Numbered from the stretch's first letter, positions 17,466 to 28,442 are shown. The stretch is DNA of 64,000 nt from Caloramator proteoclasticus DSM 10124 (GCF_900129265.1 NZ_FQVG01000006.1:1-64000); one strand, 5' to 3'. Notes: a model not told the origin generated them from the letters alone. Numbers and translations: made by a program.

Positions 17466-19385
17466 CTATGATAGCCATATAAAGGAGTCTGCATCTGATG
17501 GCATTCTAAGGTCGCCTCTTGGTGAGAAGCATACGCTTCCAACTTTAGGCCCATCAGGCATACAGGAACGTTTAAACTGCTGAGTAAAAAATCTTCTATA
17601 AAATACATTTTGCCATTTCTTTATATATTCTTTATCATATTTATCGGAAAAGGCGTGTTCAGCAAGGAAAAGTACCTTTTCAGGAGGCATATTGTATCTT
17701 ATTGCATAATAAATAAAGAAATCATGGAGTTCGTATGGACCTACTGTATCCTCTGTTTTTTGCTTAATATTGCCCTCTTTATCAGGGGGGAGAAGTTCTG
17801 GGCTTATTGGTGTGTCTAATATATCCTTTAATATGTTTTTAGCTTCTTTATCATCGGTTTTTTCAGCATACCAATCCACCAAAAACTTTATAAGTGTTTT
17901 TGGAATACTTGCATTTACTGCATACATTGACATATGGTCTCCATTATATGTACACCATCCAAGTGCAAGTTCAGATAGGTCACCAGTACCCACCACAATA
18001 CCACCTATTTTATTTGCAATATCCATAAGTATTTGAGTTCTTTCTCTTGCTTGAGTATTTTCATAGGTTAAATCGTGTATATCTTTATCGTGTCCTATAT
18101 CCTTGAAGTGTTGTAGACACGCATCCTTAATATTTATTTCCATAAGTGTGCATTTTAGAGATTTAATTAAATTTACAGCATTTGTATAGGTTCTATCTGT
18201 TGTTCCAAAGCCCGGCATTGTTATAGCAATTATATTTTCTGGTGGTATGTTTAATTCCTTAAAGGTTTTATAGGTAACAAGGAGAGCAAGAGTAGAATCA
18301 AGTCCTCCCGAGATACCTATAACAGCCTTTTTTAGCCCTGTATGTTCAAAACGTTTTGCTAAACCTGCTACTTGAATATTAAATATTTCATTGCACCTTA
18401 TATCTATTTCTTGTTTGTTTGACGGAATGAATGGAGTCTTTGAAATATATCTATCAAACCCATCAATGCTAAGTTTATTAAATATAGTATTTACAGTTTG
18501 GTATTTTACATTAGATACATTGAGGCTATCTATAAAAGTTTTATTAACCTGTCTCTCGGAGTTTAATCTGTCTACATCTATATAGGAGTATATAGTTTGA
18601 CTCTCCCTTTTAAATCTTTCTGAAGACTTTAAAAGAGAACCATTTTCGCATATTAATAGGTCGCCGCTAAAGACTAAATCTGTTGTTGATTCGTAAACTG
18701 AAGCGGAGGAATAGATATACCCACATATACATCTTGCACTCTGTCCCTTTATGAGTTCACGTCTGTAGTCAGATTTTGCAACCACTTCGTTGCTGGCGGA
18801 TAGGTTTAATATTATATTTGCACCATTTACACAAAGAAAACTACTTGGAGGTATAGGTGCCCATACATCTTCACATATTTCAACACCAATTCTTAATCCT
18901 AAATTCTTATCTTCTATAATAACATTTCCAAATGGAACTTTTTCATCAAATAAATCTATTTCTTCAATATGAGATACTTCAAATCCAGAAGTAAACCACC
19001 TTTTTTCATAAAACTCCCTATAGTTAGGTATGTACATTTTAGGTACAACAGCGAGTATTTTACCGGATTTAAACAAAACTGCACAGTTTAAAAGTATGTG
19101 ATTTATTAAAATAGGCATTCCAACAGCACAAAGTATATCAGTATGTTTTGTCTCATCTAAAATATTTTTAAGTGCTATGTAGCTATCATTTATTAATTTT
19201 TTTTGTAAAAATAAATCAGCACAGGTATATCCGGTTACACTAAGTTCAGGAAAAACAATTACCTTTGCAAAATTTTTATCTGCTTCTAATATTATATTTT
19301 TTATTTCCTCTGCATTATAAAAGGGATTTGCAACTTTAAGCTTAGGTGAAGATGCTGCTACCTTTATAAAACCAAAATTATTCAC
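17466..19385 (-). CDS. nadE: glutamine-dependent NAD+ synthase
   Basis: The 639-residue two-domain enzyme amidates nicotinate adenine dinucleotide to NAD+. The N-terminal nitrilase-like glutaminase has its Glu (FPELSVTGYTC), Lys (VVPKMYIPNYREF) and Cys (GVEICEDVW). The C-terminal synthetase starts near 330 and has the ATP loop GISGGLDSTLAL. The length fits the bacterial fused form. The start is GTG 19385 after GGGAGTGA. It is inverted relative to the surrounding replication genes and is a single-gene unit. A weak hairpin at about 17425-17445 may be its terminator. Confidence 0.97.
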   Translation of the reverse strand: MNNFGFIKVAASSPKLKVANPFYNAEEIKNIILEADKNFAKVIVFPELSVTGYTCADLFLQKKLINDSYIALKNILDETKHTDILCAVGMPILINHILLNCAVLFKSGKILAVVPKMYIPNYREFYEKRWFTSGFEVSHIEEIDLFDEKVPFGNVIIEDKNLGLRIGVEICEDVWAPIPPSSFLCVNGANIILNLSASNEVVAKSDYRRELIKGQSARCICGYIYSSASVYESTTDLVFSGDLLICENGSLLKSSERFKRESQTIYSYIDVDRLNSERQVNKTFIDSLNVSNVKYQTVNTIFNKLSIDGFDRYISKTPFIPSNKQEIDIRCNEIFNIQVAGLAKRFEHTGLKKAVIGISGGLDSTLALLVTYKTFKELNIPPENIIAITMPGFGTTDRTYTNAVNLIKSLKCTLMEINIKDACLQHFKDIGHDKDIHDLTYENTQARERTQILMDIANKIGGIVVGTGDLSELALGWCTYNGDHMSMYAVNASIPKTLIKFLVDWYAEKTDDKEAKNILKDILDTPISPELLPPDKEGNIKQKTEDTVGPYELHDFFIYYAIRYNMPPEKVLFLAEHAFSDKYDKEYIKKWQNVFYRRFFTQQFKRSCMPDGPKVGSVCFSPRGDLRMPSDADSFIWLS

Positions 19386-19496
19386 ACTATCACTCCCTCT
19401 TTAGTATCTAATTCTAATTTACTACAAATTTTTAATTTTGGTAAGAAGGATATATTAATATTAAATAGAACTTTTAGTAATGAAGGGAGTGATTTA

Positions 19497-20315
19497 ATGT
19501 ATAGGGCATCAAAAAATGCAAAGATAGAAAGTTTACTTCTTATAATGTTTGGAATTTCAATTGGTATTTTTCCTTTGTTAAGTGGAAAAACTATAGGGGC
19601 TGAATCTATTTTAACTTGTATTTTAGTGGTTGCACTTGGTATTTATATGTATAAAAGAGTTAATAGATTAAGGGTTATTATCCACAATGATAGGATAGAG
19701 TATTTTGGGGAATCTAATAAAAGTGATAAAGTTATATACTTTAACAACATATACCTTGTGGAAACTGTGAATAAGTCAGGGGCTTTTTTAACCTTTATTG
19801 TGGATAAATACAAAGAGGGTGGAAGGTGGATTATTAGAGGCACTTTTCCACAGGCAACAGAAAAGGAAATGGGAAGGGATAAGGATATAAAACTTGATTT
19901 TAAAAAGAGTCTATGTATTGATAGTAGAAAGATAGAAAATAGTAGAGAAATAGTTGAAATTATCTGTTCTAAAATATCAAAAAATAGGGTTTCAGAAGGC
20001 ACAGAGTATTATATAAAGGGTATAAAAAAAGAGGAAAGTGATGAGGGTAAAGACGACAAGGTTAATAATTTAATATATAAAATAATAATGTCTATAAATT
20101 TAATAGGTCTTTTAATTGTTTTGATGTTTTTAGAAGGAAAATCACCAATATTAAAAAACGTATATTTTAAAATTTCAACTTTCATTATCTTTTTAATAAA
20201 TGGGGTTTATTCTCTTTATTTGCGTGTTAAATATAAGAATAATAAAAGCTATAAAATAATATTTAATATAGGGATAATAATAAGTATTCTTGTTATATCT
20301 TTAATGTTTACATAA
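19497..20315 (+). CDS. membrane protein with a central PH-like domain, function unknown
   Basis: The 272-residue protein has two hydrophobic segments at the N-terminus (about 10-30 and 35-53). A soluble middle section (about 60-165) is a beta-rich stretch (LRVIIHNDRIEYFG, VIYFNNIYLVE) that reads like a bacterial PH domain. Two or three more membrane helices follow (195-215, 225-243, 252-271). A charged segment, KKEESDEGKDDK, precedes the last helices. I do not recognise a named family. It has its own start region (GGGAGTG before ATG 19497), is divergent from nadE, and is followed by a hairpin. Confidence 0.6.
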   Translation: MYRASKNAKIESLLLIMFGISIGIFPLLSGKTIGAESILTCILVVALGIYMYKRVNRLRVIIHNDRIEYFGESNKSDKVIYFNNIYLVETVNKSGAFLTFIVDKYKEGGRWIIRGTFPQATEKEMGRDKDIKLDFKKSLCIDSRKIENSREIVEIICSKISKNRVSEGTEYYIKGIKKEESDEGKDDKVNNLIYKIIMSINLIGLLIVLMFLEGKSPILKNVYFKISTFIIFLINGVYSLYLRVKYKNNKSYKIIFNIGIIISILVISLMFT

Positions 20316-20340
20316 GCCCTGCAGCCTTGTAGGGCTTATG
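20311..20340 (+). terminator. hairpin after the PH-like membrane gene
   Basis: CATAAGCCCT and AGGGCTTATG pair perfectly over a 10-base loop. The T run afterwards is poor. Confidence 0.55.
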
Positions 20341-20493
20341 TACGTTATAATTCTTAATATATGTATTTTTTATTTAAATAATATACGTCATAAAACGAAA
20401 TATAAATAATTCAACAATAAAATTATTCGATTTTTTATTGACTTAAAGATGTGGGTTTGGTAGTATTTTATTGGAGTTAAAAGGAGGGGTATT

Positions 20494-21876
20494 ATGAAAA
20501 AATATGATGTAATTATAGTAGGTGGAGGACCTGCAGGAATTTTTACTGCCCTTGAGTTGGTAAAACAAAACCAAAATTTAAGTGTTGCTCTATTTGAAAA
20601 GGGTAAAAGTATGCTAAATAGGAAATGCCCCAGCAGTGAAAATAAGGTAAAGTGCGTAAAATGCAATCCCTGTTCTATAGTTTCAGGATGGGGAGGAGCA
20701 GGTGCATACAGTGACGGCAAGTTAACTTTAACTACTGAATTTGGTGGAGTGTTAGATGAATATATAAGCAAGGTAGAATTACAAAGCTTAATTGATTATA
20801 TAGATAAAATTTATTTGGAGTTTGGAGGACCAAGTGAGATACACGGTGAGATAACTCCAAAGGTTGAAGAGATAATGAGAAGGGCGGCTGCTGCTGACCT
20901 TAAGTTTATACCTGCAAGGATAAGACATCTTGGAACAGATAATTGTTTTAATATATTAAAGTCTATGGAGGAGTATTTAAGAAAGAAAATAGATGTATTC
21001 ACTCTAAAACCAATTAGGGAAATTATAATTGAAGATGATAGGGCAAAGGGAGTAATTACACAGGAAGGAGAGGAGTATACTGCTGATTATGTAGTAGTAT
21101 GTCCTGGACGTGAGGGTTCTGATTGGTTCTTTAGAGAGGTTGAAAGATTAAATTTAGAGTTTGATACAAATCCAGTCGATATAGGTGTTAGAGTAGAGTG
21201 TCCTGCAATTGTTATGAAGGACATAACTGATGCAGTTTATGAATCAAAGCTTATATACTATACAAAATCCTTTGATGATAGGGTTAGAACCTTCTGTATG
21301 AACCCAAATGGTGAAGTTGTTGTTGAAAACAACGATGGGATTAAAACTGTAAATGGACATAGCTATGCCAACAAAAAAACAAACAATACAAATTTTGCAC
21401 TACTTGTTAGTAAAAACTTTACAAAACCCTTTAAATCTCCAATAGCATATGGTAAGTATATTGCAAGTCTTGCTAATATGTTGGGAGAAGGGGTTATAGT
21501 ACAAAGATTAGGAGATCTCCTTGAAGGAAGAAGAACAACAGAGGATAGATTAAAAAGAGGACTTGTGGAACCAACTTTAGTTGATGCAACTCCAGGAGAT
21601 TTAAGTTTAGTTTTACCATATAGGTTTTTAACTGATATAATAGAGATGTTAGAGGCACTTGATAAAGTAGCTCCAGGTATCTATTCAAAACATACACTTT
21701 TATATGGTGTAGAGGTTAAGTTTTACTCAATGAGATTAAAACTTACAAATAGCCTTGAAACACAAGTTAAAAATTTATTTGCAGCAGGTGATGGTGCAGG
21801 AGTAACAAGAGGACTTGCTCAAGCATCGGTATCGGGAGTTATTATTGCAAGAGAAATTATAAATAGGATGAGGTGA
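20494..21876 (+). CDS. FAD-dependent oxidoreductase, purA-associated family
   Basis: The 460-residue flavoprotein has an N-terminal dinucleotide motif (VIIVGGGPAGIFTALEL, residues 6-22) and a cysteine cluster near 49-62 (CPSSENKVKCVKCNPC). A glycine-rich GWGGAGAYSDGKLTL follows. The C-terminal FAD motif is LFAAGDGAGVTRGLAQASVSG. It belongs to the NAD(P)/FAD-dependent dehydrogenase group found beside purA in many Clostridia. The substrate is unknown. It ends four bases before purA, so the two are co-transcribed. Confidence 0.8.
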   Translation: MKKYDVIIVGGGPAGIFTALELVKQNQNLSVALFEKGKSMLNRKCPSSENKVKCVKCNPCSIVSGWGGAGAYSDGKLTLTTEFGGVLDEYISKVELQSLIDYIDKIYLEFGGPSEIHGEITPKVEEIMRRAAAADLKFIPARIRHLGTDNCFNILKSMEEYLRKKIDVFTLKPIREIIIEDDRAKGVITQEGEEYTADYVVVCPGREGSDWFFREVERLNLEFDTNPVDIGVRVECPAIVMKDITDAVYESKLIYYTKSFDDRVRTFCMNPNGEVVVENNDGIKTVNGHSYANKKTNNTNFALLVSKNFTKPFKSPIAYGKYIASLANMLGEGVIVQRLGDLLEGRRTTEDRLKRGLVEPTLVDATPGDLSLVLPYRFLTDIIEMLEALDKVAPGIYSKHTLLYGVEVKFYSMRLKLTNSLETQVKNLFAAGDGAGVTRGLAQASVSGVIIAREIINRMR

Positions 21877-21880
21877 TTAG

Positions 21881-23167
<1,287 letters not shown>

Positions 23168-23197
23168 AAATAGGGTGGTGTCATCCACCCTATTTCC
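23168..23197 (+). terminator. terminator of purA
   Basis: AATAGGGTGG and CCACCCTATT pair around TGTCAT, followed by T. Confidence 0.85.
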
Positions 23198-23231
23198 ATA
23201 AATTACATCAAAAAAATTTTTAAAAAAGATG

Positions 23232-23260
23232 TTGACTTTTAAAAAGAAATCGTGTATTAT
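23232..23260 (+). promoter_or_regulatory. promoter of the tRNA operon
   Basis: TTGACT and TATTAT with a 17-base spacer lie 43 bases before tRNA-Glu. Confidence 0.8.
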
Positions 23261-23302
23261 ATACAAGTGTCGGGGCGATGAGCCGAGACGATAAAAGAAG
23301 TT

Positions 23303-23377
23303 GGCCCCTTGGTCAAGCGGTTAAGACACCACCCTTTCACGGTGGTAACAGGGGTTCGAGTCCCCTAGGGGTCACCA
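23303..23377 (+). tRNA. tRNA-Glu (TTC)
   Basis: It has a full cloverleaf: acceptor GGCCCCT/AGGGGTC, anticodon stem CCACC/GGTGG with loop CTTTCAC, a GTTCGAG T-loop, and encoded CCA. Confidence 0.97.
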
Positions 23378-23380
23378 TAT

Positions 23381-23456
23381 GGGCGCGTAGCTCAGCTGGG
23401 AGAGCATCTGCCTTACAAGCAGAGGGTCACAGGTTCGAGCCCTGTCGTGCCCACCA
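23381..23456 (+). tRNA. tRNA-Val (TAC)
   Basis: The acceptor is GGGCGCG/CGTGCCC and the anticodon stem is TCTGC/GCAGA with loop CTTACAA. CCA is encoded. Confidence 0.97.
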
Positions 23457-23461
23457 AAAAT

Positions 23462-23538
23462 GGCCCAGTAGCTCAGTTGGTTAGAGTGCCGGCCTGTCAC
23501 GCCGGAGGTCGAGGGTTCGAGCCCCTTCTGGGTCGCCA
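23462..23538 (+). tRNA. tRNA-Asp (GTC)
   Basis: The acceptor is GGCCCAG/CTGGGTC, the anticodon loop is CTGTCAC on a CCGGC/GCCGG stem, the discriminator is G, and CCA is encoded. Confidence 0.97.
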
Positions 23539-23543
23539 TATTT

Positions 23544-23619
23544 GCCGGCTTAGCTCAATTGGCAGAGCAACTGACTTGTAATCAGTAGGTTGTAGGTTCG
23601 ATTCCTATAGCCGGCTCCA
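23544..23619 (+). tRNA. tRNA-Thr (TGT)
   Basis: The acceptor is GCCGGCT/AGCCGGC and the anticodon loop is CTTGTAA on an ACTGA/TCAGT stem. CCA is encoded. Confidence 0.97.
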
Positions 23620-23620
23620 T

Positions 23621-23647
23621 AAAGCACGCAAGATGCGTGCTTTTATT
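23621..23647 (+). terminator. terminator of the tRNA operon
   Basis: AAAGCACGCA and TGCGTGCTTTT pair around AGA. Confidence 0.88.
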
Positions 23648-23683
23648 ATTTAGTGTAAGCTAAATTACATTAACTTGTTCGAT

Positions 23684-23712
23684 AAAAAATGCTGGGAGAC
23701 CCAGCATTTTTT
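23684..23712. terminator. bidirectional terminator at the dnaI end
   Basis: AAAAAATGCTGG and CCAGCATTTTTT pair around GAGAC. It serves the minus-strand gene ending at 23711 and overlaps its stop codon. Confidence 0.85.
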
Positions 23713-24694
23713 ATTTCTTGAACTTCTTCTGAATTCTGATATCCTCACCATAAAATTTAAACAAAGTAAAATGACCTAATATTCTTGAGGTTATTCTTTC
23801 AGGATAGTTTTGGACAATATCATTAAGTTGAAAGTTTGTTGATATAAGCATTTTTTTCTTGTTTAGAATTCTTGTGTTTATTATATTAAAAAGCTCGGAG
23901 TATGAATAGGGAGTTACAGGTTCTGTTCCAAGGTCATCTATAATTAAAAAGTCGCATTCTAAAAGCTCATTTAGTTCGTTATGATTTGATGATTCTTCAA
24001 ATCTGCATCTTCTTATAATATCCATTAGGTTTGAAGCAGTTTGATATATAACTACTTTACCCTTATCAAGAAGTTCCTTTGCAATGCAATTAGATAAAAA
24101 GGTTTTTCCTAAACCAGAGCTTCCATAAAAGAAAAGGCTCTCATTTGTTTTATCAAAGTTTTTTGTGTAATTTACCGCGTAGGCGTATATTCTTTCTATA
24201 TTTTCTCTTGGACTTAAGGGTTCATTTTCATAGGGAATACTTGAATAATACTCAAAGTTGAAGGTATCAAAGTTTTCAGCCCTTAATATTTCATTTAAGT
24301 TTGATTGCTGATAATATCTATTTATTAATTTTTGTCTAAAACAACTACAGAATTTGTTGTTTATATATCCTGTATCCTTACATTTTTTACATTTATATTT
24401 TATCTCCATATAATCTATTGGATAGCCGTATTTTGATAGAAGTTCAGTCTTTTCTATTTTTAGGTCTGTTATTTTTTCCTTTTGAGATTTAATATATTCC
24501 TCTATATCTTCTATTTCTTTAGACACAACTGAAGTTGCAATATTAAATCCAATAGAGGATATTTCTTTGTCTATTTCTTTTATTCTTGGTATTTTTTTAT
24601 AAATTTCATTTATTCTTTTTTCTTGTTCTGTTTTTGCGTTTTCCCTAAGTTTTTCGTATTCATTTATAATTTCAGATACATATTTATTCTTCAT
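23711..24694 (-). CDS. dnaI: helicase loader, DnaC/DnaI family ATPase
   Basis: The 327-residue protein has a coiled, charged N-terminus (1-95) and a zinc-type Cys group (CKKCKDTGYINNKFCSC, about 101-117). The AAA+ domain has Walker A FFYGSSGLGKTFLS near 188 and Walker B FLIIDDLGTEP. It would load DnaB at origins and restarts. It overlaps the end of the upstream dnaD-type gene by 11 bases, a standard clostridial pair. Confidence 0.9.
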   Translation of the reverse strand: MKNKYVSEIINEYEKLRENAKTEQEKRINEIYKKIPRIKEIDKEISSIGFNIATSVVSKEIEDIEEYIKSQKEKITDLKIEKTELLSKYGYPIDYMEIKYKCKKCKDTGYINNKFCSCFRQKLINRYYQQSNLNEILRAENFDTFNFEYYSSIPYENEPLSPRENIERIYAYAVNYTKNFDKTNESLFFYGSSGLGKTFLSNCIAKELLDKGKVVIYQTASNLMDIIRRCRFEESSNHNELNELLECDFLIIDDLGTEPVTPYSYSELFNIINTRILNKKKMLISTNFQLNDIVQNYPERITSRILGHFTLFKFYGEDIRIQKKFKK

Positions 24695-25622
24695 TTAACT
24701 CACCCCTTCCAAGGAGTTTTTTCTCAAGTTCGGTTATATCATATTGTCTCTGTCCACTATATGCAATGTACGGATGTTGACTCTTAGAAGCTTTTTCTTT
24801 TTTATTTGCCTTCTTATCAAGTCTTTTTATATCATTCACATTTTTTACTCCTAAATTATACCAGTCAGTTACTATTTTATCTATATAATTTAAGTTTGGT
24901 TCGTTTATTCTCATAATTGCTATCCTGCAGGCCTCTAAAATAACGTCAATGGGCATATTATAACTATATATCCATTTTTCTAAAAGTTCCTCTTGAGGAA
25001 CAGATATATCAGAGTCTTTAAGTCCAATATAGTTTAAAATTTGCCTATATTTTGTCCATTTTTCTTCGTGTTTTCTTATATGGTTTTGGGCATCCTCAAT
25101 TGTTTTTATACCCTTTTCGTGCCATCCTATAGCAACCTTTTCAATATATCTAATATCTGTTTTTTTCTTAGATACGCAGTATTCAATTAAAAATATTAAA
25201 ACTTCAAAGGAAAAATGAAATTTATCCATAAGCATAGTAAAGAACTTATAATCAGAAGGGGTTAGAGGCCTTCCTAAAGCCATTTCTATATCTTTAAATA
25301 TATTTTTGGTATTATCTATAATTACAAAGCACGAATCATCATCTAAATTTAATGTATTAAAACTAACCTCTCCAGAGTCTGATATATGAATTAACCCATT
25401 TTCCTGCCAATAGCCTAATGCATTGATTATTTCTGATTCTGATATATTTAGCTTTTTTGAGATAGACTCTGTTGAACATACTGTGTTAGTATAGGACAGT
25501 CTAAGTAGAGTTAGATACACTTTAATATAATCTCCGTGGGCCTTAGGAATATATTTGTCTATAAATGTAGTTGATAATGGTATAAACTTTGGTTCTGGAG
25601 GCGTTAATGATATATTTGGCAT
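24684..25622 (-). CDS. dnaD: DnaD-domain replication initiation protein
   Basis: The 312-residue protein has a winged-helix N-terminus (about 20-110, VYLTLLRLSYTNTVCSTESISKKLNIS) and two DnaD/DnaB_2-type helical repeats (about 125-190 and 200-260) with the YIDKIVTDWYNLGVKN signature. It remodels DNA and recruits the helicase loader encoded by the next gene. ATG 25622 is preferred because AGGAAG lies eight bases upstream; GTG 25631 touches that site. Confidence 0.85.
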   Translation of the reverse strand: MPNISLTPPEPKFIPLSTTFIDKYIPKAHGDYIKVYLTLLRLSYTNTVCSTESISKKLNISESEIINALGYWQENGLIHISDSGEVSFNTLNLDDDSCFVIIDNTKNIFKDIEMALGRPLTPSDYKFFTMLMDKFHFSFEVLIFLIEYCVSKKKTDIRYIEKVAIGWHEKGIKTIEDAQNHIRKHEEKWTKYRQILNYIGLKDSDISVPQEELLEKWIYSYNMPIDVILEACRIAIMRINEPNLNYIDKIVTDWYNLGVKNVNDIKRLDKKANKKEKASKSQHPYIAYSGQRQYDITELEKKLLGRGELNEE

Positions 25623-25800
25623 ACTGATCACTTCCTAATGTATTATTAGCTTATACTATTATAGCAGAAGTGATTTTATACCACAATAAACTAAGAGTAT
25701 GAATAAAATATCAAAAAATTCATATAATATGTTAGAAACTGTTACTTGCCCAAATTAGAAACTTATAGTATTATAAAAATGTATGAAAGGAGGGGAAGTG

Positions 25801-27147
25801 GTGTATTTATTGGGGAAAATACAAAAGAAATTAAGCATTGCATCTTTAGTGGGGGTGCTATTAGGTTTATTTTTATCATTATTTGCAGTAAACCTTCAAA
25901 TTAAATCTAATTCAATTTATATGGTTAAAGTATTAGATAAGGAAATAGGCTATGTAAAAGGTGTTGAAGTAGTAAAAAACGTTAAAGACAAGATAAAAAT
26001 GACTGATGGAATAGATTTATCAAAGGATGTTAAGGTTATTGCTGAAAAAGATGCCAATAAACATCTAATCGATGAACAAGAACTTGAAGTTAAATTAAGA
26101 AAACAATTTAAACTTAAAATACCTGCTTATGTTGTAAAGGTAGGAAATAATCAAATAGCTGTACTTGCAAGTAAAAGAGATTACGAAGTTTTAATTGAAA
26201 CATTAAAAAATAGATATATTCCTAAATATGACAAAACAAAGAATGTAGAAATAAAATCATTTAAGATAGATGAAAATCTTTTAACAACAGTTCAGTATGT
26301 AGATGCAGCATTAGTTGAAGATGTTGATGATGTTGCAGAAAAAATAATTAAAGGAAAGCTAATTGAAGAAAAGTATGTAGTTAAGCAAGGAGATACTATC
26401 TGGAATATTTCATTAAATAAGGGCATAAGTATCGATGAAATAGCTACATATAATCCAAACATAAATTTAGATAAAATAAAAATAGGACAAGAAATTTTGA
26501 TAGTAAGAAATGAGCCATTTTTCAATGTTGAAATAGATGTTAATATAGTTTCAGACGAAGAAGTTCCTTACGAGGAAAAACAAATATATGATAAGACTAT
26601 GAACAAAGGCAAGAAGATAGTAAAGGAAGAAGGTAAAAATGGTCTAGCTGAAGTTACAAAGAATATTAAGATAGTAAATGGTGATGTTGTAGAAGAAACA
26701 ATAGTTTCTTCAAAGTTAATAGAGGAGCCTAAGAACAGCGTTGTAGTAATTGGAACAAAACAATCTCAATTAGTTGCGACAGGAATGTTTATAAGGCCAT
26801 CAAGAGGATATATATCTTCTTACTTTGGTAGAAGATGGGGTAGAATGCATCAAGGAGTAGATTTAGCAGGGCCAACTGGAACACCAATCTATGCAGCAGA
26901 TACAGGAAAAGTTGTATTTGCTGGCTGGATGGGAACCTATGGTAAGTGCATTATGATTGACCACGGAAATGGTTATAGAACTGTATATGGCCACGCAAGT
27001 AAATTATATGTTTCTGAAGGGACAAGGGTAACAAAGGGACAATTGATTGCGGCAGTTGGTTCAACAGGTAGGTCCACAGGACCACACCTTCATTTTGAAA
27101 TAAGGAAAAATGGAGTACCTCAAAATCCACTTAAATACATAAAGTAA
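25801..27147 (+). CDS. cell-wall peptidase: LysM, G5 and M23 domains
   Basis: The 448-residue protein has a short cytoplasmic tail and one membrane helix (about 12-34), then an alpha/beta region. A LysM domain (195-242, VKQGDTIWNISLN), a G5 domain (250-320) and a C-terminal M23 metallopeptidase (340-445) follow. The M23 zinc ligands are visible in HQGVDLAG and GPHLHFEI. It should cut peptidoglycan cross-bridges outside the cell. GTG 25801 lies eight bases after AAGGAGG; ATG 25783 lies before that site and is rejected. It is a single-gene unit. Confidence 0.9.
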   Translation: MYLLGKIQKKLSIASLVGVLLGLFLSLFAVNLQIKSNSIYMVKVLDKEIGYVKGVEVVKNVKDKIKMTDGIDLSKDVKVIAEKDANKHLIDEQELEVKLRKQFKLKIPAYVVKVGNNQIAVLASKRDYEVLIETLKNRYIPKYDKTKNVEIKSFKIDENLLTTVQYVDAALVEDVDDVAEKIIKGKLIEEKYVVKQGDTIWNISLNKGISIDEIATYNPNINLDKIKIGQEILIVRNEPFFNVEIDVNIVSDEEVPYEEKQIYDKTMNKGKKIVKEEGKNGLAEVTKNIKIVNGDVVEETIVSSKLIEEPKNSVVVIGTKQSQLVATGMFIRPSRGYISSYFGRRWGRMHQGVDLAGPTGTPIYAADTGKVVFAGWMGTYGKCIMIDHGNGYRTVYGHASKLYVSEGTRVTKGQLIAAVGSTGRSTGPHLHFEIRKNGVPQNPLKYIK

Positions 27148-27166
27148 GCCATTTAGGCTTACTTTA
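27143..27166. terminator. bidirectional terminator between M23 and S8 peptidase genes
   Basis: AAGTAAGCC and GGCTTACTT pair around ATTTA. It includes the upstream stop codon and is shared by convergent genes. Confidence 0.8.
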
Positions 27167-28352
27167 TTATTTTATCAAAAACAAACATTCCACATCCTTG
27201 GATATTTTTATTTTCACCTATAGATTTGCAGGATAATATAAGAATGCTCTTAACATCTTTTACTGAAATATTATTGTATTTTTCTAAAATAAGTGCAATA
27301 GAGCCACAAATTATTGCACAGGATATAGAGGTTCCTGAAGCAGACTTATATGGAGATTGAAGTGAATATTTATGTTTTGATGTTGGAACAAATTTTGTAT
27401 CGCAGTTTAGAGAAAGCACATCAATGCAGGGTGCTACAATATCAGGTTTATTTATTCCATCAAAGGTAGGGCCTCTTCCTGAAAAATCGGCAATAGATAT
27501 GTGTTTTTTTGATAAATCGACATTAATCCCCCCTACTGTTATGACATTTTTCATATTACCCGGGAAATAAATGCTCATATTTTGGGGGCCTAAATTTCCT
27601 GCTGGTACGACAGGAACTATATTATTTTCCAATAGTTTATTTATTGCCATTTCTAAAGGGTTTATATACAGTTTGTTTAAATAAGGGAATTCAAAGGGTA
27701 AACACGCTATTTTAATGTTATATTCATCTTTAAGTAGAACTGCATCTTGAATAGCAAAAATTATATCTGACATATATCCAAATCCAAGTGAATTAAAACA
27801 TTTAAATATACAGAGTTTTGAATCTGGTGCAATTCCTTTATATGATTTATTAGTGTGCCCATTAGATGCAATTATTCCAGACAAAAAGGTTCCGTGTCCG
27901 TTATCGTCATAGGTTTTATCAATTTTGTTTATATAGTCCTTAAAGTATACAATAGTATTTTTGTTAGTTATAAGATCTGGATGAGGAAAACAACCAGTAT
28001 CAAAAACTGCGATTCCAATATCCTTTCCTGTTAAGTTAATGTTGTGGGCAAACTTTACACCTATGCTTTCAGAAACATTATTTAAACATAATGATGCCTT
28101 ATAATCAAAGCAGATAAAAGAGATGTCGGGGTTTTCAGATAATCTGTCTATGGAAGTGGGTGAAATTTCACAGGCTATAGCATTTATTATTGTGTATTCA
28201 TACTTTATCTTTCCTCCATTACTTATTATGGAACCTCTTGTAGTTTTAACATTATTTTTATAGCATATTATTACAGGAATTCTGCGTTTTAGGTTCGGTG
28301 TCATATATTCCTTCAGTTTTTTATCTATTTTCTTATTTAAAAATAAAAACAT
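27159..28352 (-). CDS. subtilisin-like serine peptidase (S8)
   Basis: The 397-residue peptidase shows the catalytic triad Asp (AVFDTGCFPHPDL, near 120), His (GHGTFLSGIIASNG, near 153) and Ser (SASGTSISCAI, near 338). An inhibitor-like N-terminal region (about 20-80) is present, but no signal peptide is visible. It therefore resembles intracellular or spore-related subtilases. ATG 28352 follows AGGTGAT; the longer frame to 28391 lacks a ribosome site. It is a single-gene unit. Confidence 0.87.
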   Translation of the reverse strand: MFLFLNKKIDKKLKEYMTPNLKRRIPVIICYKNNVKTTRGSIISNGGKIKYEYTIINAIACEISPTSIDRLSENPDISFICFDYKASLCLNNVSESIGVKFAHNINLTGKDIGIAVFDTGCFPHPDLITNKNTIVYFKDYINKIDKTYDDNGHGTFLSGIIASNGHTNKSYKGIAPDSKLCIFKCFNSLGFGYMSDIIFAIQDAVLLKDEYNIKIACLPFEFPYLNKLYINPLEMAINKLLENNIVPVVPAGNLGPQNMSIYFPGNMKNVITVGGINVDLSKKHISIADFSGRGPTFDGINKPDIVAPCIDVLSLNCDTKFVPTSKHKYSLQSPYKSASGTSISCAIICGSIALILEKYNNISVKDVKSILILSCKSIGENKNIQGCGMFVFDKIIK

Positions 28353-28413
28353 ATAATCACCTAATAAATTTATGCAATACATTATATGCATTTATTCTTA
28401 AAACTGTTACAAG

Positions 28414-28442
28414 TTGATTGTGCAAACCATCAATGTTAAAAT
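28414..28442 (+). promoter_or_regulatory. promoter of the FmdB-like gene
   Basis: TTGATT and TAAAAT are separated by 17 bases, about 22 bases before the ribosome site. Confidence 0.65.

Noticed and set aside
23278-23484. 68-codon open frame
   Set aside because: It is read through tRNA-Glu and tRNA-Val.
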